From Flavobacterium psychrophilum (GTDB lineage: Bacteria > Bacteroidota > Bacteroidia > Flavobacteriales > Flavobacteriaceae): a stretch of 51,718 nt of DNA. The number at the start of each line of letters is the position of its first letter. Position 1 is the stretch's first letter. Both the position numbers and the translations under genes were made by a program. A model generated the notes under the pieces. The model saw only the letters and a program-made list of their open reading frames with translations, made no database searches and had not been told where the DNA came from. The stretch is from NCBI GenBank assembly GCA_945872245.1, contig CAMBZB010000014.1:1-51718 (forward strand), written 5' to 3'. This document shows, one piece after another, positions 8,175-18,007 of the stretch.

Positions 8175-9044
8175 ATGAAAATTTTAGAAACTGAACACGA
8201 AAAAAAATCATTTGTCCTAACAACAGCATTTTTCATACTGTTGTTCTTGTTATTGCTGTTTTTAAAATTGACCGTCGATCCCATTCCGATAGAACTTGAA
8301 GGCGGAGGCGGGGGCGGGGAAATTGCCATAAATTTTGGAAATAACGAAGTGGGTTCAGGCAAAAACTACCAATCCAAAAATCTATCGCTTCCAACTGCAA
8401 AAGCAATTCCAGTTAAAACAGTTTCAAAAGCAGAAAAAGTTTTGACGCAGGAAACTACCGAAGCACCGTTGATTTCACAGACAAAAATTACTGAAAAAGT
8501 AATCGCTCCAAAACCAATTGTTAAAGACATTCCAAAACCTTCAAAATCCACCTCCGATGCATTATCCAGCATAATGAACGGATCCAATAAATCAGGTGAT
8601 GGAAATGACAAAACTGTCGGAAATAAAGGAAAACTTAACGGAGACCTAAATGCTAAAGGCTATAATGGCGGTGGTGGTTCAGGAAATGGAAATGGGGGCG
8701 GAAATGGATCAGGAACAGGATTAGGCACTGGCAGTGGCTATGGAAATGGTTCAGGAAGTGGCACAGGAACAGGAAATTATCAACTAGGCAATAGAAAAGC
8801 AGTCAGCAAGCCTGCGCCAAAATATCTTTGTAACGAACAAGGAACCGTCGTGGTGCAAATTGCCGTTGACAGAAATGGAACAGTTATTAGCGCAAATCCA
8901 GGAGTAAAAGGAACTGACAATACTGCAAAATGCCTCTTGGACCAAGCCAGAATAGCTGCAATGAACACGAAATGGCAGTCAGACAATACAGCACCAGACA
9001 AACAAATAGGGAAAATCATCTATAATTTCAAATTGACACAATAA
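8175..9044 (+). CDS. TonB-like energy transducer with glycine-rich linker
   Basis: A 289-residue bitopic protein. A membrane span lies at about 14-31, followed at once by a run of six glycines (43-48). A Lys/Pro-containing region (about 105-125) and a very Gly/Ser/Asn-rich linker (162-200) lead to a C-terminal domain (215-289). That domain has the pattern of a TonB C-terminal fold and contains two cysteines, C219 and C253, which could form a disulfide. It should transfer energy from ExbB/ExbD to outer-membrane receptors, possibly including the SusC in this window. The glycine linker is unusual compared with the Pro-rich linker of E. coli TonB; a TolA-like role is possible. Confidence 0.78.
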   Translation: MKILETEHEKKSFVLTTAFFILLFLLLLFLKLTVDPIPIELEGGGGGGEIAINFGNNEVGSGKNYQSKNLSLPTAKAIPVKTVSKAEKVLTQETTEAPLISQTKITEKVIAPKPIVKDIPKPSKSTSDALSSIMNGSNKSGDGNDKTVGNKGKLNGDLNAKGYNGGGGSGNGNGGGNGSGTGLGTGSGYGNGSGSGTGTGNYQLGNRKAVSKPAPKYLCNEQGTVVVQIAVDRNGTVISANPGVKGTDNTAKCLLDQARIAAMNTKWQSDNTAPDKQIGKIIYNFKLTQ

Positions 9045-9069
9045 ACCATTTGTCAATAGTATTCCATAA

Positions 9070-10287
9070 ATGAACTATAAAGAAACCATAAACTGGATGT
9101 TTATCCAGCTTCCAATGTACCAACTTCAAGGTGCTTCTGCATATAAAAAAGATTTGACCAATGCCTGTTTACTATCCAATCATCTTGGCAATCCCGAGAA
9201 AAACCTCAAATGTATTCATGTAGCTGGAACGAACGGCAAAGGTTCCACATCGCATATGTTGGCATCCATATTTCAGGAAGCTGGCTATAACGTGGGTTTA
9301 TACACCTCGCCTCATTTAAAAGATTTCAGGGAGCGTATCAAGATTAACGGATTAGAAATCTCGGAAGAATTTGTGTGTGATTTCACCAACAAAAACAAAG
9401 CTTTTTTTGAGGATAATGACATTAGTTTCTTTGAAATGACAGTGGGATTGGCTTTCGATTATTTTGCCAAAGAAAAGGTGGATATTGCCATTATTGAAGT
9501 GGGAATGGGAGGACGATTAGACGCCACCAACATTATCAAGCCATTGATTTCGGTAATTACAAATATAGGATTGGATCACACCCAATTTTTAGGAAACACT
9601 CTTGAAGCTATTGCTTATGAAAAAGCAGGAATTATCAAACCTAAAATTCCAGTTGTTATTGGAGAATATACTGATGAAACAAAGCCGATGTTTTTGGCAA
9701 AAGCCAACGAAACTCATTCTGAAATCTATTTTGCCTCCGATTTGATTCAAGAAACCTATCCTTCCGACTTAATTGGTGATTATCAAACACACAATAAAAA
9801 AACGGTAGTTCAAACCATTACCATACTTAATCAAAAGCAATTTAAAATCTCAGAAGCTAATGTCAAATTGGGTTTGTTGAATGTTGTGAAAAACACCGGG
9901 CTTGAAGGAAGATGGCAGCAACTGAGCGAATTCCCAAAAATCATTTGTGATACAGCACACAACAAAAATGGTTTGGAAATTGTCATGAAGCAAATTCAAA
10001 AAGAAAAATTTGATACCTTACATATTGTTTTGGGGGTGGTAAACGACAAAGATTTAAATGAAATTTTGCCTCTATTCCCTACTGATGCCATTTATTATTT
10101 CTGCAAACCCAATATCCCTCGCGGATTAGACGCAGCAATTTTGCAAGAGGAAGCTCGGAAAAACGATCTTTTAGGCGACACACATCCTTCTGTTGCAGAT
10201 GCTTATAATAAAGCTAAGATGAAGGCCACAAAAAATGATTTTATTTTTGTGGGAGGAAGTACGTTTGTAGTGGCAGAAATAGTTTAA
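9070..10287 (+). CDS. folC: bifunctional folylpolyglutamate synthase/dihydrofolate synthase
   Basis: A 405-residue Mur-ligase-type enzyme that adds glutamate to dihydropteroate and folates. The ATP P-loop GTNGKGST is at 53-60, followed by YTSPHLKDFRERI, the EVGMGGRLDATN block, and ITNIGLDHTQFLGNT. Length is typical. It begins 25 bp after the TonB-like gene, so it is probably the last gene of the exbB operon. A strong hairpin terminator lies about 180 bp downstream. Confidence 0.94.
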   Translation: MNYKETINWMFIQLPMYQLQGASAYKKDLTNACLLSNHLGNPEKNLKCIHVAGTNGKGSTSHMLASIFQEAGYNVGLYTSPHLKDFRERIKINGLEISEEFVCDFTNKNKAFFEDNDISFFEMTVGLAFDYFAKEKVDIAIIEVGMGGRLDATNIIKPLISVITNIGLDHTQFLGNTLEAIAYEKAGIIKPKIPVVIGEYTDETKPMFLAKANETHSEIYFASDLIQETYPSDLIGDYQTHNKKTVVQTITILNQKQFKISEANVKLGLLNVVKNTGLEGRWQQLSEFPKIICDTAHNKNGLEIVMKQIQKEKFDTLHIVLGVVNDKDLNEILPLFPTDAIYYFCKPNIPRGLDAAILQEEARKNDLLGDTHPSVADAYNKAKMKATKNDFIFVGGSTFVVAEIV

Positions 10288-10464
10288 ACAAAGAAATATA
10301 ATTTAGAACTGTATTTTGAATTCCATTCATTTTAATTTATGTTTTAGTTAAGCAAAAAAATTAATTATATACCCTAGCGTAATCGATTTCAAAAGTTGAA
10401 GACACAAAATTTGAATCTATTGTTCTACCAAAACTACTAAACATTTTTTACCACATTACCATAT

Positions 10465-10497
10465 AAAAAAGGAGCATAAATGCTCCTTTTTTTATTA
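10465..10497. terminator. bidirectional intrinsic terminator between folC and the PUL
   Basis: A-run, then GGAGCA-TAAA-TGCTCC, then a seven-base T-run. The arms pair perfectly and the flanks give a U-tract in both directions. It can end both folC (rightward) and PUL unit A (leftward, stop at 10504). Confidence 0.85.
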
Positions 10498-10503
10498 TCC
10501 TTA

Positions 10504-11466
10504 CTAATTTTGAATTGGCTTTTCTGTTTGGAATTTACAGTACCAAGCAAAACCTCCTTCTTCAATTCTTACATATAAAGTAGTATTTGTAATTTCAATA
10601 ATTTCTAACTTACTTGAAGTTTTACCGACATACCAGCACATGAAACCATTGTCAGAAATGTTTATTGTTGTTCCTCTATAGGCAGGATTAACAGCGTCAA
10701 GCGTTGCAATAGAATTTGATGGGCCTAAACTAATTTTCTTAACGCCAGTAAGAGATGGGGCAACGTCAAGTCCATGACATGTGTTACCGGTTACACCAAT
10801 TGAAGCAGCAAATTCACCAGGGGTGTAAGCTATTTGTTTTAATTGTTCAAAATTAATTATTTTTCCATCTGCTGATTGTGTGAATACAAACTCCGCATCA
10901 TACATACATAATTTATCACTTAACCAAGGGTTTGCGATGAACCAAGCTGGCCATGTATGTGTCCCATCTGCCTGCTTAGTATTAGGTCCTAAGCCAATAT
11001 TTCCAGATTTATCTGCTGCCCAATACCATGTTTTGTTATTACCTACTCCACCGGTTAAAAAATCTTTAGCTTCCTCATCTTCAAAAGAGCTAAAAACATC
11101 AATATTAACCGTTGAGGTAGTGGTAATTCCACCTACACCTGAGGCCATAACAGTCACAGAATATGTATTTAATCCGGTTAAACTAAACTGATGCGAAATA
11201 ACTCCAGAAGACGCTGCTACAACGTCTGTATTATCGCCAAAATCGTATCTGTATGTTATGACATTATTATCTGAGGTAGTTCTAAAATTTACAACGCCAG
11301 TTCCATCGCCATTTGGATTAGAAGCATTGGCTCCAACAATTTCATAAGAAATTTTAATATTAGACGGAGCTATAATATTGCCAACTTCTCCTTCATCATC
11401 TTGACAACTACTAAATAATAACGTCAACGACAGAAATATTCCTAATTTATATTTTATATTTTTCAT
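10504..11466 (-). CDS. PKD-domain surface lipoprotein, probable glycan-binding protein
   Basis: A 320-residue lipoprotein. The signal peptide ends in a lipobox LFSSC with the lipid-carrying cysteine at 21. The next residues QDDEGE are acidic, as in the lipoprotein export signal that sends Bacteroidota lipoproteins to the cell surface. A PKD/Ig-like domain covers about 35-130 (YRYDFGDNTD, then ISHQFSLTGLNTYSVTV). The remainder, rich in Trp and Tyr, has no catalytic motif that I recognise. It is the last gene of the SusC-SusD unit, the place where surface glycan-binding proteins usually sit. Binding of beta-glucan is inferred from context. Confidence 0.75.
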   Translation of the reverse strand: MKNIKYKLGIFLSLTLLFSSCQDDEGEVGNIIAPSNIKISYEIVGANASNPNGDGTGVVNFRTTSDNNVITYRYDFGDNTDVVAASSGVISHQFSLTGLNTYSVTVMASGVGGITTTSTVNIDVFSSFEDEEAKDFLTGGVGNNKTWYWAADKSGNIGLGPNTKQADGTHTWPAWFIANPWLSDKLCMYDAEFVFTQSADGKIINFEQLKQIAYTPGEFAASIGVTGNTCHGLDVAPSLTGVKKISLGPSNSIATLDAVNPAYRGTTINISDNGFMCWYVGKTSSKLEIIEITNTTLYVRIEEGGFAWYCKFQTEKPIQN

Positions 11467-11489
11467 GATTAACTTTTAATTATTACTAT

Positions 11490-13019
11490 TTAGTTAGTGG
11501 TCAAAGAAACATTATCAATATTAACTGAACCTACCGCAGCTCCTAAATCGAAAATCACACGAGCATTACTTGCCCCAAAACCAGCCGCAGCTAAAGTTAA
11601 TGAATATGTGGCTCTAGTTGTTGTAATGTTTACCGTTTGCGTGACACTTGACCATGGGTTAGTACTTAAACCTATACCTGATATAATAGGTCTGTTTGTA
11701 TCTGACCAAGCATCAAAAGTTAATGTATATGTTAATCCCTGAATTATTTCAACTTTTTGACTCATGTTCACATCCCAGGGGTTTCCTGCAGTAGCTACAT
11801 TTTTGGAATAATAGGTATTTCCTGAATTGGTTACAACAGTTACTGGAGAATTATCATCTACACCCACAATCCAAGAATCACTTCCTGATTCAAAACTACC
11901 ATTAGTCAATAAACCATCATTAAATGGATCACTACTTTGTAAATCGATATTATCTACATAGAATGTCCAGTTAGAACCTCCATTACCAACAGTGCCGAAA
12001 TCAAAAAACCAGACTAATTTTTGATACGTTTTAGAAACATCAATATCGCTAAAATCAATTATTACTTCCTCCCAAGCACTATTTCCTTTGAGGGTAACTT
12101 CCTTTTCAATAAAAGTATTTGAATCTGTAACATTTTCTATTTTAAATAATAATTTTCCACCTGCACGAGGAGACCAAACATCTAGTTTAATTATTTTTTT
12201 CTTACTAAAATCAATTGGGGCTGATGTAATAATAACATTTCCTGCCCAAATCTCTGGACCACCTTTAGTTGTTTTTGCCACTTTTGACGACACATTACCA
12301 TTAGTGTCCGGATTATTGACAACATTGGCAGAAGCACCTCCAAAACCAATCAACTTACTGGAGTCAAAAACCTCAAAACCTATAGGTAAAGCAACTGGGG
12401 AAATAATTGTAATATTCTCCAGAACTTCAGTTGTATTTATTCCGCCACTTAAAGCAACGACTTTTATGGTATAATTCCCAACACCAGCGTATTGAAAACT
12501 TACAGTTTCTCCTAATTGTAAATCTGTTGGCTCTTCATTTGTATTCGACGTATCAAAATAAACTAAAAAAGATGTTGCAAAATCTGCTGATGCAGACACA
12601 TCTATTACAAATGGATTTGCAGGATTTATTTCCGCTTTAACTTCGAGGTTTTCAGGTGCTCTAAACGAAACAACAAGTTCTTGCGTCACTTCACTTTTTA
12701 ATCCGGTAATACCAATAGCTTCAATTTTCACAGTATAGTTACCTTCGCCATAAACATGTGTAATGCTTTTTCCTTGAATAATATTTACGGGTTGCACAGT
12801 ATTGTCACCAAATTTAATATTGAAGCTTGTTGCTCCTGAAGCATTTGGTGTAATAGTAACTAAACCTGAATTATCTTGAGCTATTTTAAAAACGGCCTTA
12901 ATTTCTGACGGTACAACCACGCCGTCAATGAAGCTTAAATCATTATCGTCTTGGGTACAACTTATAAAGAAGACCAAAGCAATACTCATTATATATTTTA
13001 ATTCTTTCATCATTTTCAT
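11490..13019 (-). CDS. multi-domain lipoprotein with PKD-like and CBM4-like domains (surface glycan-binding protein)
   Basis: About 509 residues. A longer upstream start (13106) would overlap susD by 83 bp and bury the signal peptide, so I start at ATG 13017-13019 (13013 and 13010 are also possible). This gives a lipoprotein signal ending in FFISC followed by acidic TQDDND, suggesting surface export. Two PKD/Ig-like repeats (FNIKFGDNTVQPVN; FLVYFDTSNTNEEP) come first. Next is a jelly-roll-like region with IIKLDVWSPRAGGKLLFKIE. The C-terminal module starting LTNGSFESGSDSWIVG is typical of the CBM4/16/22 superfamily. The gene lies between susD and the other lipoprotein in one unit, so a surface glucan-binding role in place of SusE/SusF is likely. 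Confidence 0.78.
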   Translation of the reverse strand: MKMMKELKYIMSIALVFFISCTQDDNDLSFIDGVVVPSEIKAVFKIAQDNSGLVTITPNASGATSFNIKFGDNTVQPVNIIQGKSITHVYGEGNYTVKIEAIGITGLKSEVTQELVVSFRAPENLEVKAEINPANPFVIDVSASADFATSFLVYFDTSNTNEEPTDLQLGETVSFQYAGVGNYTIKVVALSGGINTTEVLENITIISPVALPIGFEVFDSSKLIGFGGASANVVNNPDTNGNVSSKVAKTTKGGPEIWAGNVIITSAPIDFSKKKIIKLDVWSPRAGGKLLFKIENVTDSNTFIEKEVTLKGNSAWEEVIIDFSDIDVSKTYQKLVWFFDFGTVGNGGSNWTFYVDNIDLQSSDPFNDGLLTNGSFESGSDSWIVGVDDNSPVTVVTNSGNTYYSKNVATAGNPWDVNMSQKVEIIQGLTYTLTFDAWSDTNRPIISGIGLSTNPWSSVTQTVNITTTRATYSLTLAAAGFGASNARVIFDLGAAVGSVNIDNVSLTTN

Positions 13020-13023
13020 TTTT

Positions 13024-14511
13024 TTAATAATTAGGGTTTTGTGACCATCTGTTTCCTGACAAATTAATTTCTTCAATTGGTATAGGAAATAAGTTATGCT
13101 TACCATCTACAAATCCGTCTATTTCTTGAGGTGCTTTACCTGTTCTTACCAAGTCGAAGAATCGGTGTCCTTCACCAACTAATTCTACGCGACGCTCTTT
13201 ATAGATATCATTTGTTAAATTAGTGCCGCTTGTGTTTACATTGCCTAACAACGCCCTGTTACGAACTTTGTTTAAATAAATTTTAGCTGTTTCATCATCA
13301 GGCGATGGCTTTCTGTTCAAAGCTTCGGCAGCCATCAATAATACATCTGCAAATCGAATAGCTCTATAATTATCGGGATTTGTTAAGGCGGCATCACCAA
13401 TGTTTAAATCCCCTTTTCGGGCCATATATTTTCTGTTGAAATAACCGGTTTGCTCGTATCCTTCTGTTTCTTTATATGATGACCCAGGATGATCTTTGAT
13501 ATACTGTTTGATATCCAATATAGAGGTTTCAAAACGTAAATCACCAGATTCAAAAGCATCAACCACTTCTTGTGTTGGCACATTAAAGCTATAGCCTGCA
13601 TCAAATTTTCCTGTGCTATCCACAAATCCTCTTGGTCCATTAAAATAAACGGAATAGTTTCCCTCTAAACATTGAAAACAGTCGTAACTTCCACCATCAA
13701 CATCTGAATATTGAATTTCAAAAACAGATTCTGCATTATTCTCCCAATCACGTTCAAACAGGTTTGGATATTCGGCAGAGGTTAATAATCTGTGAGGACC
13801 ATTTTTTATTAGATCTTCTAAAACGATTGCTGCTTCTGGAAATTTATTTTGATATAAATAAGCTTTACCAAGCAATGCTTGAGCAGCTCCTTTGGTAACT
13901 CTACCAGTCTCATTTTGAACATAAGGCAAGTTGTCAGTAGCAAATTTTAAATCGTCTTCAATTAATTTATAAACATCTGCTTTGGGAGTTCTATCAATAG
14001 AAAACTGATCGCCAAAACGTATCCTTTTATCAACTCGCATTGGCACATCCCCCCACCATTTTACTAATTCAAAATTGTAATAAGCCCTTAGAAATCTTGT
14101 TTGTGCAATAACACTTGTTTTATTAGGAAAATCTGTTTTGTCCTTAAATTCCATAATATAGTTACAACGGTTTACAGCTTCGTACAGCCATTGCCACATG
14201 GTTCTTAATCCACCATTACTTTGACCAACAGGAGAATGAATCATATCGTCAATTTGTTGAATATATGGAGAATCTGTTGCACTCTCGCCTCCGCACAACG
14301 TGTTATCGGATGCGATTTCTGCATATTGATAAAACTTTGCTGAGGTTTGTAAGTAATCATATGCTGCGGCTAAAGCAAGATTATAGTCCTCTTCGGAGTT
14401 AAAAAAAGCCTCAGAGTTTTCATCTTCTGATTCCACATCCACAAAGGAGTCACTACAAGAGAACACCATTAGAAGCGAAATGAATATAAATGTGATTTTT
14501 AAATTTTTCAT
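13024..14511 (-). CDS. RagB/SusD family nutrient-uptake outer-membrane lipoprotein
   Basis: A 495-residue SusD-like lipoprotein, the lid of the SusC channel that captures oligosaccharides on the cell surface. The signal peptide ends in LLMVFSC (C19), followed by SDSFVDVESEDENSEAFF, the usual acidic start of mature SusD. Helical TPR-like segments (AQALLGKAYLYQNKFPEAAIVLEDLI) and the C-terminal block ADVLLMAAEALNR, then RRVELVGEGHRFFDLVRTG and FPIPIEEINLSGN are family hallmarks. It lies 9 bp after susC. Specificity is inferred as beta-1,3-glucan from the neighbouring enzymes. Confidence 0.95.
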   Translation of the reverse strand: MKNLKITFIFISLLMVFSCSDSFVDVESEDENSEAFFNSEEDYNLALAAAYDYLQTSAKFYQYAEIASDNTLCGGESATDSPYIQQIDDMIHSPVGQSNGGLRTMWQWLYEAVNRCNYIMEFKDKTDFPNKTSVIAQTRFLRAYYNFELVKWWGDVPMRVDKRIRFGDQFSIDRTPKADVYKLIEDDLKFATDNLPYVQNETGRVTKGAAQALLGKAYLYQNKFPEAAIVLEDLIKNGPHRLLTSAEYPNLFERDWENNAESVFEIQYSDVDGGSYDCFQCLEGNYSVYFNGPRGFVDSTGKFDAGYSFNVPTQEVVDAFESGDLRFETSILDIKQYIKDHPGSSYKETEGYEQTGYFNRKYMARKGDLNIGDAALTNPDNYRAIRFADVLLMAAEALNRKPSPDDETAKIYLNKVRNRALLGNVNTSGTNLTNDIYKERRVELVGEGHRFFDLVRTGKAPQEIDGFVDGKHNLFPIPIEEINLSGNRWSQNPNY

Positions 14512-14520
14512 AGTTTTAAA

Positions 14521-17500
14521 TTAAAATTTTACGTTAATTCCTAATAAAAATGTACTGGCACTTGGATAAATTCCCTGATCTATTCCGCCACCAATTGGGG
14601 CTCCTGTACCTACCGTTGGGTCATAACCACGATACTTGGTAAGTGTAAATAAATTAGTTGCCGATACATATACCCTGAATTTATCAAACATAGAATTTTT
14701 TGAAGCATCATTAGAAAAAGTATATCCTAATTGCACATTTTGTAAGCGTACGAATGAACCATCTTCTACATAATAATCGGAGAATAGAGTATTGCCATTT
14801 GTGCCAATTGTTTGTCGAGGAGCCGAATTAGTTGACCCAGTACCTGTCCATCGGTCTAAATACCAAATTGGTTTATTTACCAGTTGTTGGTTACGTTCGT
14901 AATTACGAACAATTTCATTACCAATCGAAGCGAATGTATAGGCAGCAAAATCGAATTTTTTATAATCGAAAGATAAACTAAAACCCATAGTAGCATCTGG
15001 TAAAGGGTTACCTAAATTCACACGGTCATCTAAATCAATTACACCGTCATTATTTTGATCTACAAATTTAAAATCACCTAATTGGGGTGCAATATCTCCC
15101 ACTGCGGAATTATCAATTTCATCTTGAGTCTGAAAAACACCATCGGTCTTATACCCTACAAAATAACCTAATGGAAAACCTGCTTCCATTCTTGAAATTG
15201 CCGGTTGGGATATTCCAAAACTACCCCCTTCAAGATATTCGCCTTCTCCACTTACAGAAATAACCTCATTTTTAATAGCCGTAACATTGTACTTGACGCT
15301 GAATTTAAAATCATCACTAAATCTATCAGAGTAACCGATAGCAAATTCCAAACCTGTGTTTTCAACGACACCAGCATTGACTACCGGTGTAGCTCCTGTA
15401 CCCAATAATCCAGATACTTGGGGAGATACTAATAAGTCTTCTGTTCTTCTCTTGAAGTAATCTGCCGTGATATCAACTTTGTTCTTTAGGATGCGCATAT
15501 CCACCCCAATATCAAGGGTTTTTTGCTTTTCCCATTTAATTTCAGGATTAGAAATTCCACCGCTAGCTTTTCCAAAAACTTCATCATCTGCATCATTTCC
15601 ACCAAAGAAATAAGTGCCTTCCCCTGTTAAAAGTGATACAAATCTATAATCTCCAATTCTATCATTTCCTAGAATTCCGTATGAAGCCCTCACTTTTAAT
15701 AAATCGAAGAAGTTATTATTGCTCATGAAATCTTCATCTGAAGCTACCCATCCAATAGAACCTGAAGGGAAATATCCAAACTTATTGCCTGGAGCAAACC
15801 TTGTTGAACCATCTCTACGTAATACTCCAGATAATAAATATTTACCTTTATAATCGTATTGAAATCTTGTAAAATAAGATAATAATCGGGCATCAAATTT
15901 TGGATTGCTTCCTCTCTCTTCATAAATATTCTCTTGAATAGCGGCTTGATCTACAGATGCATTTGCTATACTATTATCAATAATATTAGTTCCTTTTCTA
16001 CCAGAGAATTCACCAGTAGTTTTAAAAACAGAGGTTCCAAAAAGCACATTTACTTTATGTGCATCATTGAATGTGTTTTCGTATTTGATAAATCCATCAA
16101 ATGTATAGTCCCTGTAAATATCAAAACCTTCAAAAACAGTACTGGTAACGGTATTAAATACTTTTCCAACACCATAAAAATCAATTGGATCAAAAGAGAA
16201 ACTATCCACTTCAGCATAATTAAACTGAATGTTTGCTTCTGTCGTAAAATGATCTAAAAAATTATAGGCTAATCCTGCAAAGCCATTCAATTTCATGATT
16301 TTATTTTTATTATACGTATTAGCCATTTGTGCTAACGGATTTATAACTTCGCCTCCTAAACCATCTGCCAATGAAAACTCACCATTTCCATCTCTAACAG
16401 GTATAGTAGGTGCCATATTTAAAGCATTGAAAAGCACAGAACCTAAAGTGCTTTCTGGAAGATTCTTTTTATTGGTATTTGTTAAGGTAAGCCCAGACTT
16501 CAATTTAAAATTCTTTAAAAAATCTAAATTATAGCTTGCACTATTTGTAGATCGTAAAAAATTAGATTTACTACCCCCAACAATACCGTCTTGAGTTAAT
16601 AATGAAGAACTAAATGAATAGGATGATTTTTTTCCACCTCCTCTTAAGGAAAAGTTGTGATTGAAAATTGGTGCCGATTCAAAAACTTCATCTTGCCAAT
16701 TTGTTCCAATACCTAAAGTTGATAAATTGTTAAAAGGAGGTGTGCTGCCAGCTGAGGCATATCCTTCATTGACTATTACTCCATATTCGGTAGCATTTAA
16801 AACTGGTATTTTTCGAGTTGTTTGTTGAAATCCTCCCCAGGCATTGTATTCAACAGTTAGTGGCATTGCTTTTCGACCTGTTTTGGTAGTAATTAAAATA
16901 ACCCCATTTGCTGCTCTTACTCCATAGATACCAGCAGTGGCATCTTTTAGAATGTTAATATTTTCAATATCACTTGGGTTGACAACGCTAAGATCTTCAA
17001 CAACGTTACCGTCAACTAGTATTAATGGACGACTATCCCCATTGGTCGACACCCCCCTTATGCTAATGGTAGAACCCCCACCTGGAGATCCCGAATTGGT
17101 AGTAATGTTTACCCCTGCCACTTGCCCTTGTAACGCCTGCTCGATTCGAGTAGGTTTAAGTTTCTCTAAAGTCTTACTGTCAACAACAGAAACAGCACCT
17201 GTTACCTCACGCTTTTTCTGGATACCATACCCTATTACTACAACTTCTTTTAAATCTTGTTGTTCCGGTTTAAGCCTTACATCAATTTGATTTCTTCCAT
17301 TAACAGACTCCTCGACTTTAGTGTAGCCCAAATACGTATATACCAAAGTACTGACTGATGCAGCCTTTATTTGATAATTCCCGTCCATGTCCGAAGCAGC
17401 GGCTTTGGAAGTTCCTTTAATTAAAATGTTGACTCCCGGAATAGGAAGTCCGTTTTCATCTAAAACTTTTCCGGTAATAGGAAGGTCTTGTGCCTGCCCA

Positions 17501-17556
17501 TAAACTGAAAACAGAATAGCTAAGAAACAAAAAACAAGTGATTTTGTTAATTTCAT
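14521..17556 (-). CDS. SusC/RagA family TonB-linked outer-membrane receptor
   Basis: A 1011-residue outer-membrane importer. In order: signal peptide (about 1-22, ending VYGQAQ), a carboxypeptidase-regulatory-like domain (ITGKVLDENGLPIPGVNILI, about 27-100), a putative TonB box near KEVVVIGYG, the plug domain (about 110-225, with the SusC signature IRGVSTNGDSRPLILVDG), and a 22-strand beta-barrel ending in the outer-membrane signal FLLGINVKF. It forms a pair with the SusD gene 9 bp downstream. Energy would come from a TonB system such as the one at 7.1-9.0 kb. Its first 50 codons are mirrored by a decayed copy at 34.1-34.3 kb. Confidence 0.96.
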   Translation of the reverse strand: MKLTKSLVFCFLAILFSVYGQAQDLPITGKVLDENGLPIPGVNILIKGTSKAAASDMDGNYQIKAASVSTLVYTYLGYTKVEESVNGRNQIDVRLKPEQQDLKEVVVIGYGIQKKREVTGAVSVVDSKTLEKLKPTRIEQALQGQVAGVNITTNSGSPGGGSTISIRGVSTNGDSRPLILVDGNVVEDLSVVNPSDIENINILKDATAGIYGVRAANGVILITTKTGRKAMPLTVEYNAWGGFQQTTRKIPVLNATEYGVIVNEGYASAGSTPPFNNLSTLGIGTNWQDEVFESAPIFNHNFSLRGGGKKSSYSFSSSLLTQDGIVGGSKSNFLRSTNSASYNLDFLKNFKLKSGLTLTNTNKKNLPESTLGSVLFNALNMAPTIPVRDGNGEFSLADGLGGEVINPLAQMANTYNKNKIMKLNGFAGLAYNFLDHFTTEANIQFNYAEVDSFSFDPIDFYGVGKVFNTVTSTVFEGFDIYRDYTFDGFIKYENTFNDAHKVNVLFGTSVFKTTGEFSGRKGTNIIDNSIANASVDQAAIQENIYEERGSNPKFDARLLSYFTRFQYDYKGKYLLSGVLRRDGSTRFAPGNKFGYFPSGSIGWVASDEDFMSNNNFFDLLKVRASYGILGNDRIGDYRFVSLLTGEGTYFFGGNDADDEVFGKASGGISNPEIKWEKQKTLDIGVDMRILKNKVDITADYFKRRTEDLLVSPQVSGLLGTGATPVVNAGVVENTGLEFAIGYSDRFSDDFKFSVKYNVTAIKNEVISVSGEGEYLEGGSFGISQPAISRMEAGFPLGYFVGYKTDGVFQTQDEIDNSAVGDIAPQLGDFKFVDQNNDGVIDLDDRVNLGNPLPDATMGFSLSFDYKKFDFAAYTFASIGNEIVRNYERNQQLVNKPIWYLDRWTGTGSTNSAPRQTIGTNGNTLFSDYYVEDGSFVRLQNVQLGYTFSNDASKNSMFDKFRVYVSATNLFTLTKYRGYDPTVGTGAPIGGGIDQGIYPSASTFLLGINVKF

Positions 17557-17645
17557 TTTCCAATTTTTTTAGTTAGTTGATTAGTAATTATAAATAAATG
17601 TAGGGATATATCTTCATATTACAATTAAAAAACCCTTTTTTTACT

Positions 17646-17660
17646 ATACAAAAACACATC
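17646..17660. promoter_or_regulatory. candidate PUL operator, copy 1 (upstream of susC)
   Basis: ATACAAAAACACATC, 89 bp upstream of the susC ATG. The identical 15-mer occurs at 34398-34412 and 34431-34445 in front of unit B, in the same orientation. It is a candidate binding site for the PUL regulator, or an unusual core promoter: on the minus strand it contains TGTTTTTG, one mismatch from TAnnTTTG. Confidence 0.55.
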
Positions 17661-17667
17661 AAATTTA
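17660..17667 (-). promoter_or_regulatory. candidate -7 element of susC
   Basis: TAAATTTG on the minus strand, directly adjoining the 15-base motif. No -33 TTG is seen at the expected distance, and the element is not conserved at the two 34-kb copies, which weakens the call. Confidence 0.35.
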
Positions 17668-18007
17668 TTTATTGCTTTAATTGGCAGATTTAAAAAGTTA
17701 GTCATCCAAAAAATAGAAATTAAAAAATCGATTATAAATTGGGAAGCAAAATCGTGTTGATTGACCATAATAAAAATTGTTCATTTTTTGCAAATGAAAT
17801 AGACTTTTTCGATTTTTGATCCCATCACAATGATTGTATCCAAGAGAATGAATATAAATTATCCAAATATAAATTCAATCATTAGATACATTTTATTTCA
17901 AAGACCGTGACAGAGCTTGTTTACAATTCCAGCCACATCTTAACAAATTAAATACCAACGAAATAAAGTAGTCATCAAAAAAATACGGAAATTTTCCTAA
18001 AAATGTT

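Noticed and set aside
12088..12474. 128-residue plus-strand frame inside the CBM4-like lipoprotein gene
   Set aside because: Antisense shadow of a well-supported coding frame, with no domain and no promoter.
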